Of a DNA stretch of 11,651 bases, positions 1 to 5,418 are shown in pieces; the first letter of the stretch is position 1; each line of letters opens with the position of its first letter. Made by a program: the position numbers and the translations under genes. This DNA comes from an uncultured Pseudobdellovibrionaceae bacterium. GTDB lineage: Bacteria; Bdellovibrionota; Bdellovibrionia; Bdellovibrionales; Bdellovibrionaceae. Location: the NCBI GenBank assembly GCA_937900305.1, contig CALCCV010000382.1:1-11651 (forward strand), given 5' to 3'. The notes beneath the pieces are model-generated. The model saw only the letters and a program-made list of their open reading frames with translations, searched no databases and was not told the DNA's origin.

Positions 1-1
1 A

Positions 2-1387
2 ACTTGTAAATTCTCATATGTCGTTCGTACTGTAGCTTACGTATTAATTCTCTCCTATGGGGCACCGAGCTTCAGCCAAAAGGCCCAAAAGGGCATTATC
101 ACTGGTAGCGGCGGCGGCGGTTATGCTTGTTTTGCTAATACCTCACAGTATGCTGATGCTGAAGTCTATAGTGACTCAGGAAGAAAACTCCTCAATCGAA
201 ACGTGCTATCGAAAATTAAGAGAGTCGTTGTGATGGATGCCATCTTAAATCCATACGAATACAATGGCCGTCAAGCCGCCAACGTATTGCTAACCAATTC
301 CCTTGCGACTGGGTCGGCCCAATCTGGCGCTAAGTTGCTGAGTGCGCTTGTCGATCCTAAGTGTGAATCAGACGATTGGAACTATAGGTCTCCAGAATGT
401 CGTTATTCTTTAGCGCGTATACATCCCATTTTTGCGAGAAAAATCCGTTTGGGTCTTGCCCAGTATGAGGCGAATGCTGTTGATTCCATGCAATCCCTTT
501 CTTATTCGGAAGACACTATAGCGCCTAGTCGTATCGACATCAGCGATTTAATTTGTTATGCCGTGCGCATTATCGATCGCAAACAAGAACGAAATTATAA
601 TTTTTTACCGAAAGTGGAATACAAAATAGACTTAGCTCTCTTCTCAAAAATCAAAGCAACCAATCCAGAAAATGGAAAGCTACCTGGAGTTCTTCAAGAA
701 GCCTCTTTGCTTTTACATGAAATTCTCTACCTTATGCGTGAGGATTTTTCGGATCAAGACTCAACCTACATTCGGGGAGTTGGGCAATTGATCTTGTCAA
801 AGTCTTTGTATGAAGCTAATCCGCAAGAATCTAGAAAGATGTTGCATGCTGAACTTTTTCGGGATGGTGTGGCTGATTTTCTGACGGAGACATTTGCTTT
901 TGAGGGGCTTCCCCCTAATCCTTCAGATTACAATTCGCATGATCGCCTGATTCACTTTTTGCAAACCTGGGCACAAGACAGAGACTGGATGTCACCCAAT
1001 TTAGATGCCGGAGAATCTGTGTTCGGATTGCTGCAGACTCTCGTGGGTTATGGCTCACCAAAAATAGGCAAATTGTGGTCAGCAATAAAAGAAGCTAAGG
1101 AAGACGGGGACCTGTCTGACGAACAAATTTTTCTTTTTGCATCTCACATAATATGGAAAAAACAAAAAACGGAGAAGCCATTCTTTGCAGTTGAAGAAAT
1201 CGCCTACAACTCCCTAATTTCACCAGCAGCCAAACAGGAATACTGCGGGTTGCTCCGGCGCGAACAAAAGATGCTTTCGGCCTTTAGTGAGCTTCGTGGG
1301 AATTCGTTTTTCGGACCAGCTCTTGTCGAGCGGGACTTCGATGTCGAAAGTGAAATTTTCGCCGCAGCTTCGCAGTATTGCGACTAA
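2..1387 (+). CDS. Secreted protein of unknown function with HExxY motif (5' end outside window)
   Basis: The frame is open from base 2 to the TAA at 1385-1387, giving 461 visible residues and no in-frame ATG, GTG or TTG before 203, so the true start lies upstream of the window. The first visible residues have a hydrophobic core (VAYVLILSYGAP, residues 11-22) followed by a plausible signal peptidase site at SFS/QKA near residue 25. That suggests export. Next comes a Gly-rich start to the mature protein, GSGGGGYACF, at residues 35-44. Near the middle, HEILY (residues 239-243, bases 716-730) is followed by DS at 253-254 and an Arg at 258. This resembles the HE-x-x-Y...DS..R pattern I recall in uncharacterised Bdellovibrio secreted proteins. 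It is not a canonical HExxH zinc protease motif because His is replaced by Tyr. No known enzyme fold was recognised. It ends 11 bp from the stop of the convergent regulator. Open frame and export signal are seen; family membership is from memory. Confidence 0.75.
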   Translation, partial: TCKFSYVVRTVAYVLILSYGAPSFSQKAQKGIITGSGGGGYACFANTSQYADAEVYSDSGRKLLNRNVLSKIKRVVVMDAILNPYEYNGRQAANVLLTNSLATGSAQSGAKLLSALVDPKCESDDWNYRSPECRYSLARIHPIFARKIRLGLAQYEANAVDSMQSLSYSEDTIAPSRIDISDLICYAVRIIDRKQERNYNFLPKVEYKIDLALFSKIKATNPENGKLPGVLQEASLLLHEILYLMREDFSDQDSTYIRGVGQLILSKSLYEANPQESRKMLHAELFRDGVADFLTETFAFEGLPPNPSDYNSHDRLIHFLQTWAQDRDWMSPNLDAGESVFGLLQTLVGYGSPKIGKLWSAIKEAKEDGDLSDEQIFLFASHIIWKKQKTEKPFFAVEEIAYNSLISPAAKQEYCGLLRREQKMLSAFSELRGNSFFGPALVERDFDVESEIFAAASQYCD

Positions 1388-1398
1388 GTCTTAGTAGA

Positions 1399-2238
1399 TC
1401 AATCTTTTGTTAAGGACCACGAAAAGAGGTCAAAGCTGATTTGAAACACTTCAGTGGCTTCCGAGTTCTCAACGTGCTGTTGCACTTGTTTGGAAAATTT
1501 TAGGAAATCTTCTTGAATTTTGTTTCTTACTTCCGGATCCGCCGAAAAAGTGATGTTGAAAACAAACCGATGGTCGGGAGTAAGTTTGGAGATGTGCTCC
1601 ATGTTCTTGATACGAAACATGAGCTGATGAGGAGAACAGTAAATTGATTTACTATCTAAGTGAATGCTTCCTTTCAGAAGCCGAACTGATTTCATATTTT
1701 TCTCAAAAGCAATGATTCCAGAGCGCTCCAGGCACGAAAGGATTTTTGCTAAGTCGCTGTCGGTTAAGCCTAACTTTCTTTTAAGGAGGCTTGGGTCTTT
1801 GCCAAAACGGCCAATTGAAAGATAGGCATGAACCACTAAGTTCATCGGCTCTAAATAGTATTCAGCATAAACCGCATCGGTTTCGGGGTTTTGCATTTCG
1901 GAGCGAAGGTACTCTTTGGTCTGCCTTGATTCTTCTTGGATACGTTTGATTTCGGACAGAAGGTTTGTCTGCCGACGAGCCAAACCTGAGCGCGAATGTT
2001 GAAAAAGAAGTTCTATGTATCTCTTTTCTTTTTCTGAGAAACGAAAGAATTCAGAGAGTAAGAAAAGGTGGTCTTCATTAAAATGGGCTTGTTCCAAAAG
2101 AACTTTGGAAACGAAGGTTTTTTGCACTCCCAGCGCCTCTGCCAACATCGTATAGGTGAGAGAGTGACCTTTCTCCTTCTCGCGATCAAAGAGAGTCTTA
2201 ATGGCGGCGCGATAGTCTACATGGTGATAAATACTCAT
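1399..2238 (-). CDS. TIGR02147 family (DUF4423) transcriptional-regulator-like protein
   Basis: The 279-residue protein has the two-part layout of the TIGR02147 family. The N-terminal part is helix-turn-helix-like (residues about 26-50, LTYTMLAEALGVQKTFVSKV), preceded by the usual YR..I...F motif at residues 9-17. The C-terminal DUF4423-type region (about 105-275) contains a Tyr-rich entry (AEYYLEPMNLVVHAYLSI), a second winged-helix-like stretch (residues 150-180) and the typical closing segment ending FDLFSW. Length is normal for the family. The family is expanded in Fibrobacter and Bdellovibrio and is assumed to regulate transcription; no targets are known to me. Start is ATG at 2238; a weak AAAGGG lies about 11 nt upstream. 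The gene converges on the secreted protein to its left with only an 11-bp gap, so there is no room for a terminator between them. Confidence 0.85.
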   Translation of the reverse strand: MSIYHHVDYRAAIKTLFDREKEKGHSLTYTMLAEALGVQKTFVSKVLLEQAHFNEDHLFLLSEFFRFSEKEKRYIELLFQHSRSGLARRQTNLLSEIKRIQEESRQTKEYLRSEMQNPETDAVYAEYYLEPMNLVVHAYLSIGRFGKDPSLLKRKLGLTDSDLAKILSCLERSGIIAFEKNMKSVRLLKGSIHLDSKSIYCSPHQLMFRIKNMEHISKLTPDHRFVFNITFSADPEVRNKIQEDFLKFSKQVQQHVENSEATEVFQISFDLFSWSLTKD

Positions 2239-2242
2239 TTCG

Positions 2243-2267
2243 CGATAGCCCTTTCACTATACTATCG
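2243..2267. promoter_or_regulatory. Inverted repeat upstream of TIGR02147 gene, possible operator
   Basis: CGATAG (2243-2248) and its exact complement CTATCG (2262-2267) flank a 13-bp spacer. The repeat lies 5 to 29 bp upstream of the regulator's ATG, overlapping its presumed promoter and leader. A site here would suit autoregulation. Arms are only 6 bp, so chance occurrence is possible. Confidence 0.25.
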
Positions 2268-2532
2268 ACAGACTCATTCAAAATATTAACAGGACTTTTT
2301 GCTTGATCTCCCTATTCAGCCGAGTATTGATATTCGCAACACGATGGAGATGATTGACTCCTGAGACGCCAAATTTCTCGATGAGTGAGCTTGAGCGCCG
2401 TGAAATTCACGGGGCCTGTCGCGCTATTTTCACCTGGACACCCTGGCCGCGGTGCTGGCCATGGTGATGATTTTTAGATGGTTGCAGGACGAAATGACCG
2501 CCCGTCAATCACCCAGCCCACTCGGACCTTGA
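2268..2532 (+). other. Gene-poor stretch with decayed-looking reading frame
   Basis: No convincing gene lies between the regulator start (2238) and the Fur-family start (2605). In one frame, two protein-like pieces are separated by several stops. Bases 2293-2361 encode a stretch ending DIRNTMEMIDS. Bases 2404-2529 encode a 42-residue stretch with the hydrophobic core LAAVLAMVMIF followed by RWLQDEM. Together they could be the remains of a membrane-protein gene. There is a faint resemblance to a transmembrane segment of cation-diffusion-facilitator transporters (D-x-L-x-x-x-L-x-x-x-x-I), which is far too weak to name it. No RNA gene was recognised here. Confidence 0.25.
2398..2412. promoter_or_regulatory. 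7-1-7 palindrome, Fur-family-box-like operator candidate
   Basis: CCGTGAA (2398-2404), a single central A (2405) and TTCACGG (2406-2412) form a perfect inverted repeat of 7-1-7 layout. That layout is the one described for Fur, PerR and Zur boxes of Bacillus. The half-site shares 4 of 7 positions with the Bacillus Zur half-site TCGTAAT. It lies about 190 bp upstream of the Fur-family start and about 115 bp upstream of its best promoter candidate. Symmetry is seen directly; binding by the neighbouring regulator is inference. Confidence 0.35.
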
Positions 2533-2558
2533 GATTTGAATTGGAATCGAGCTATGAG
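2529..2558 (+). promoter_or_regulatory. Candidate sigma70-type promoter for the Fur-family gene
   Basis: TTGAGA at 2529-2534 (5 of 6 to TTGACA) and TATGAG at 2553-2558 (4 of 6 to TATAAT) are separated by 18 bp. This would place the transcription start roughly 40 bp before the ATG at 2605. The intervening leader is rich in GTGAG-like repeats. Prediction by eye only. Confidence 0.3.
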
Positions 2559-2604
2559 GAGAGAAAGAGTGAGTGAGTTAGTGTGAAATAGTGAGGAGTT
2601 GGCA

Positions 2605-3084
2605 ATGCCGAAGAACACGTCAAAGAATCTGTCGAGGAGTCGGTCGACTCAAAGGCCGCCGAAAATGAGCCGCGCTCACCTCGGAGAGGTCTTAGCGAAA
2701 AATTTCCTAAAAAAAACTCCGCTGCGGGAAGAGATACTTCTCATCTTGAGTCATGCAAAAGATCCCCTCAGCCAAGGCGAGTTGATTTCTGCCCTGACGA
2801 AGACATTGAACGCCGGAGCTGATCGCGTGTCAGTGTATCGCAATCTCAACATGCTCAAAAAAGTCGGTCTGGTTCACGAGGTTGAGGTGAACAAATATGT
2901 GTTTTGCTCTCACCGATGTGAGGATCATGCGCACATTCTTTTATTTTGCCAAAGTTGTCACAAGCACAGGGAAGTCACCGACCACACACGCATTGATCAT
3001 TTCATGGAGATGTTGGGAGACTTCCGCTTCTTTAGCCGGAGGCAACCTCTCTTTGTTAGCGGTCGCTGTGCCGCTTGCGGCTGA
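2605..3084 (+). CDS. Fur-family metal-responsive transcriptional regulator (Zur-like)
   Basis: The 159-residue protein has a Fur-family winged helix at about residues 37-92, with the recognition-helix motif RVSVYRNLNMLKKVGLV. The metal-binding dimerisation half follows (about 98-159). It contains HAH at 108-110, C115-x2-C118 and a C-terminal C155-x2-C158: the two CxxC pairs of the structural zinc site. Two further cysteines (C101, C105) precede the HAH. The zinc layout and lack of an obvious Fur iron-site His cluster lean toward Zur, but PerR or Fur cannot be excluded. The first 25 residues are a basic, Ser/Arg-rich extension. Start choice: GAGGAG at 2593-2598 is 6 nt from the ATG at 2605, whereas the in-frame TTG at 2599 would touch it. 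No zinc transporter gene is adjacent. Confidence 0.85.
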   Translation: MPKNTSKNLSRSRSTQRPPKMSRAHLGEVLAKNFLKKTPLREEILLILSHAKDPLSQGELISALTKTLNAGADRVSVYRNLNMLKKVGLVHEVEVNKYVFCSHRCEDHAHILLFCQSCHKHREVTDHTRIDHFMEMLGDFRFFSRRQPLFVSGRCAACG

Positions 3085-3126
3085 GACACCTCTCTGTCCG
3101 TTCCCTACTCTATCATCTCTACTCTA

Positions 3127-3375
3127 TCAGTTGGTTGGAGTGGTTGGAGGTGTTGGAGCGGCCGTGGGAGTTTCGGTTGTGCCCGCTGGATTTGTGGGAG
3201 CTCCCACATCTGTTCCCATCAATTCATTACTAGGTGTGGTTCTTGAAGGTCCGCTTGGTAACAAATAGATCAGTGCAAAAAATAAAATCGCGACGCCAAT
3301 GCACACATACAGCACGCGAGCCATTCGTCGCTCCGACTTTTGGTTGTGACCCGTTGTCGATGAAATAACGCTCAT
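3127..3375 (-). CDS. Small single-pass membrane protein with Pro/Thr-rich tail
   Basis: From the chosen start this is an 82-residue protein. A polar, basic N-terminus (QKSERRMAR, residues 12-20) leads into one transmembrane segment (about 21-40, VLYVCIGVAILFFALIYLLP). A 40-residue tail of Pro, Thr and Ala ends in short PT repeats. The positive-inside rule places the N-terminus in the cytoplasm and the tail in the periplasm, where such tails often act as flexible spacers. Start: the ATG at 3373-3375 has a strong GGAAGGTGGG just upstream (complement of 3381-3390). Longer in-frame starts, up to 3456, have no ribosome binding site. No family was recognised. It ends 42 bp from the convergent Fur-family stop, with no hairpin between. 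The + strand frame over this region is a mirror of the Pro/Thr repeats. Confidence 0.65.
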   Translation of the reverse strand: MSVISSTTGHNQKSERRMARVLYVCIGVAILFFALIYLLPSGPSRTTPSNELMGTDVGAPTNPAGTTETPTAAPTPPTTPTN

Positions 3376-3477
3376 AAAAACCCACCTTCCATCGACCATC
3401 TTCGCCATGTTGGGAGTTGGTGTCAAAGAGTTGGGCTTGCAGCTGTCAAAGTGCATTTGCAGTGTTATCTTTGCGAT

Positions 3478-3570
3478 ATGCCAAAATTCAAATTGAAAGC
3501 CTCCGAAAAAGGTAAATGGAAAATCTTTTGGAGATCAGGGTTTTATGGTGAGGGGTTTTATGGTGAATGA
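3478..3570 (+). CDS. Possible 30-codon upstream ORF overlapping the GNAT start
   Basis: ATG at 3478 opens a 30-codon frame ending at TGA 3568-3570. The peptide is Lys- and aromatic-rich (MPKFKLKASEKGKWK then IFWRSGFYGEGFYGE). Its last codons lie inside the acetyltransferase start region, so termination could feed re-initiation at the ATG at 3560. No Shine-Dalgarno sequence is evident before 3478, which weakens the case. It resembles no family that I know. Confidence 0.2.
   Translation: MPKFKLKASEKGKWKIFWRSGFYGEGFYGE
3541..3570 (+). repeat. 15-bp tandem duplication over the GNAT start codon
   Basis: TTTTATGGTGAGGGG (3541-3555) is followed directly by TTTTATGGTGAATGA (3556-3570), 12 of 15 identical; the match extends 3 bp upstream of each copy (GGG). 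The period is five codons, so it creates two in-frame ATGs, at 3545 and 3560, for the downstream gene. It also creates a GFYGE-GFYGE repeat in the overlapping small ORF. Confidence 0.75.
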
Positions 3571-4114
3571 TGATTTGCAAAAGAAGCTGCGTTTGGTTCC
3601 GAGCGCTCCCGAATACGCGGAACTGTGGTGGCGGTGGCGACACGAATCCAACACCAAAGCTTATAATCCCTTAGCAGTTGCGAGTGTGGAACAGCTTCGC
3701 AAGCGTTTAGGTGATTCAAGTTCAGACTTAAACAAGTGGCAAACGGAAAAAGAATTGATGCAATTTATTGAGTGGCAAGGACAGGTGATCGGAACGTTGT
3801 CCCTGAAAAATGTCAGTGTGTCGATGGGTTATGGTGAAATTGGTTATGGAATTGCTCAAAATTTTCAGGGCTTGGGATTGGGGAAAGCGGCGGTGACCGC
3901 TTTCGTAGATGATATTTTTCAAAAAACTTTATTGCGCCGGCTGATCGCTTTGGTGGCTGAATCAAATTTGGCTTCCTGTCGGTTGCTCACCACACTGGGA
4001 TTCCAACGTGAGGGTTTGCTCCGCGAACATTTTCTGATCAATTCAAAACCGACCAACCAAATTTGCTTTGGCCTTTTAAAGTCGGAATGGGATGCTCAAG
4101 CTAATAGATCCTGA
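3560..4114 (+). CDS. GNAT family N-acetyltransferase (RimJ/RimL-type)
   Basis: The protein transfers an acetyl group from acetyl-CoA to an unknown amine substrate. It has the Acetyltransf_3 layout typical of RimJ/RimL relatives. The central strands (GQVIGTLSLKNV) lead to a YGIAQNFQGLGLGKA segment containing the acetyl-CoA pyrophosphate loop QGLGLG, then the later AESNLASCRLLTTLGFQREG motif. Length from this start is 184 residues, normal for the family. ATG 3560 is preferred because GAGG (3550-3553) lies 6 nt before it. The ATG at 3545 adds five residues and has a poorly spaced GGAG. Substrate cannot be told from sequence; ribosomal protein or small-molecule amines are typical for the family. 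The 3' end overlaps the convergent SDR gene by 19 bp. Confidence 0.85.
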   Translation: MVNDDLQKKLRLVPSAPEYAELWWRWRHESNTKAYNPLAVASVEQLRKRLGDSSSDLNKWQTEKELMQFIEWQGQVIGTLSLKNVSVSMGYGEIGYGIAQNFQGLGLGKAAVTAFVDDIFQKTLLRRLIALVAESNLASCRLLTTLGFQREGLLREHFLINSKPTNQICFGLLKSEWDAQANRS

Positions 4115-4827
4115 ATTGTGATTTCAACACGATGGATGTTTTCCGGCTTTGCCAACAGATTCACTAAATGGAGGGCAACGACCGAAGGCGAACGTAAAAT
4201 TCCGTCTCTAGCAAAGCCCTTGAATCGCTCAACATCGGGAAAGTTTGCGACGGATTGCGACCGAATAGTCCCTTGCATGTCGGTATCCATCACCCCTGGG
4301 TTGAAGCTGACAATTTTAACCAAAGGATCGCTCGAATACTCCAGGGCCAGTGTCAGAGAAAAAATTCGCAAACCCCCTTTGGCCGCTGAATAGGCGGCCC
4401 AGCTGACCTTGGGTTTTTCGGCCACCCCTGAGCTGACGTTGACAATCGTTCGAGGGCCCTTGAAATTTTTGGTCGTTCGCAAAAAGCTCGAGGTCATAAT
4501 CATCGGAGCGATCAAATTCAATTTGATATTGAGATCGATGTTCTCAGCCCGAAGTTCCGTTACGGGCTGAATCGGCTCAATCGATCCAGCATTGTTGATC
4601 AGGTGCAGTCGTTCAAAGTTTGCCAGCGGCAAGGTTTCTAGAGCCGCCGAAACGACCTCGTCGATTTGATGAATCTCCGCCAGATCAAGCTTCAATGACC
4701 TTAGGCGATCCTGCGGTGGTGGAACGGAACGCGCAATCGCAAGAACCTGATGCCCTTTGAGCAAAAGGGCTTGAGTTAAGGATAGCCCCAGTCCCTTTGA
4801 GGCTCCTGTCACGACGTACAACTCCAA
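4096..4827 (-). CDS. Short-chain dehydrogenase/reductase (benzil/sepiapterin reductase-like)
   Basis: This is a complete classical SDR of 243 residues that uses NAD(P)H to reduce a carbonyl. Visible motifs are the Rossmann dinucleotide loop TGASKGLG (7-14), NNAG (78-81), Asn104, Ser133 and Y146-x3-K150, so the Asn-Ser-Tyr-Lys catalytic set is intact. The FNPGVMDTDMQ segment, the late FPDVERFKGF stretch and the short C-terminus remind me of Bacillus YueD-type benzil reductases and sepiapterin reductase. That subfamily call is tentative. Start: TTG at 4825-4827 sits 6 nt after a good AAAGGA (complement of 4834-4839). The farther TTG at 4845 has no site and would put this AAAGGA inside the coding region. 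It lies 42 bp downstream of the SnoaL-like gene on the same strand and is probably co-transcribed with it. Confidence 0.88.
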   Translation of the reverse strand: MELYVVTGASKGLGLSLTQALLLKGHQVLAIARSVPPPQDRLRSLKLDLAEIHQIDEVVSAALETLPLANFERLHLINNAGSIEPIQPVTELRAENIDLNIKLNLIAPMIMTSSFLRTTKNFKGPRTIVNVSSGVAEKPKVSWAAYSAAKGGLRIFSLTLALEYSSDPLVKIVSFNPGVMDTDMQGTIRSQSVANFPDVERFKGFARDGILRSPSVVALHLVNLLAKPENIHRVEITIQDLLA

Positions 4828-4869
4828 AATAAATCCTTTCGGCAAACTTTCAATTCAGTCTAAATTCGG

Positions 4870-5277
4870 TTATCCCCAAAATGCGTCCTCGGCACTGATA
4901 TCGGCAGAAAACAAATGCATTTCAGAGATAAGCCCGTTTTGAATTTTCATCAAGTCTACACCATTCATGGCGATGGCTTGTCCATTGGCTTTTTGAGCCT
5001 GAAAGTGCAGGGTGGCCGAAACCAAATCTCCGTTGGCCATGATGTTTGCAACGCTGTCGATTCGAAAGCTGCCTTCACTGATGGTCATAAATTTTCCGAA
5101 GAGCGCAAATACCTCAGCTTTGCCGTGGTACGTTTTTGACAGCGAACCTTTTCCGGGCTGATGCCAAACGATGTCTTCCGCCAATAAACTTCCTAGGGTC
5201 GCAAGGTCTCCTGACGCCAAAGAATCAAAATACTTTTGAGCTACGGCAACGGGCGACAATGCATTCTGTGATTTCAT
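4870..5277 (-). CDS. SnoaL-like / NTF2-like domain protein
   Basis: The 135-residue protein matches the SnoaL-like ketosteroid-isomerase fold family in layout. An opening helix (VAVAQKYFDSLASGDLATLGSL) is followed by LLAEDIVWHQPG, then alternating strands ending GLISEMHLFSADI. These small alpha+beta-barrel proteins serve as isomerases, hydrolases or polyketide cyclases, or bind small ligands; the substrate cannot be assigned. Start: ATG at 5275-5277 has AGGAGA 6 nt upstream (complement of 5284-5289). A longer in-frame start at 5388 would run through the AraC-type direct repeat and is rejected. It is transcribed toward the SDR gene, so both probably form one unit under the AraC-family regulator upstream. 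Confidence 0.82.
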   Translation of the reverse strand: MKSQNALSPVAVAQKYFDSLASGDLATLGSLLAEDIVWHQPGKGSLSKTYHGKAEVFALFGKFMTISEGSFRIDSVANIMANGDLVSATLHFQAQKANGQAIAMNGVDLMKIQNGLISEMHLFSADISAEDAFWG

Positions 5278-5297
5278 ATAAACTCTCCTGTGTGTTG

Positions 5298-5314
5298 AGA
5301 AACTCAGTGTTTCT
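5298..5314. promoter_or_regulatory. Short stem-loop or palindrome in SnoaL leader
   Basis: AGAAAC (5298-5303) and GTTTCT (5309-5314) are exact complements around a 5-nt centre. They lie about 9 bp upstream of the Shine-Dalgarno sequence of the SnoaL-like gene. This could be a leader hairpin or a second protein-binding site; the arms are short and A/T-rich. Confidence 0.25.
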
Positions 5315-5350
5315 GTTGTCACTACAGTAGCGAATGATTCGGTTGGGCGC

Positions 5351-5388
5351 TTACGACATCCCGCCATTGATTGACGAATTCCCGCCAT
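5351..5388 (-). promoter_or_regulatory. 21-bp-spaced direct repeat, candidate AraC-family operator
   Basis: On the minus strand, ATGGCGGGAATTCGTCA (5388-5372) is repeated 21 bp later as ATGGCGGGATGTCGTAA (5367-5351), with 14 of 17 positions identical. Direct half-sites about two helical turns apart are the usual operator geometry of AraC/XylS activators. The element lies 74 to 111 bp upstream of the SnoaL-like ATG, in the 141-bp gap after the AraC-family gene. That is a suitable place for activation. The repeat is seen directly; the binding protein is inferred from adjacency. Confidence 0.55.
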
Positions 5389-5418
5389 AACAGGTTTTTC
5401 CTAGATCCGCAGAGACCC

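Noticed and set aside
2068..2289. 73-codon + strand frame
   Set aside because: It lies mostly antisense to the well-supported TIGR02147 gene and has no family resemblance.
2381..2467. 28-codon frame starting MSELERREIH
   Set aside because: No Shine-Dalgarno sequence, and an unlikely Trp/Pro-rich end; the neighbouring frame looks more protein-like.
3130..3165. GGTTGGAG-like repeats as a DNA element
   Set aside because: They are short, imperfect and explained by codons for the Pro/Thr-rich tail of the membrane protein.
2897..3268. 123-codon + strand frame
   Set aside because: It overlaps the Fur-family gene out of frame and then mirrors the Pro/Thr repeats of the minus-strand membrane protein, giving Val/Gly-rich low-complexity sequence.
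5278..5388. N-terminal extension of the SnoaL-like protein
   Set aside because: It is encoded by the direct-repeat operator and leader, and a near-ideal Shine-Dalgarno sequence marks the start at 5277.
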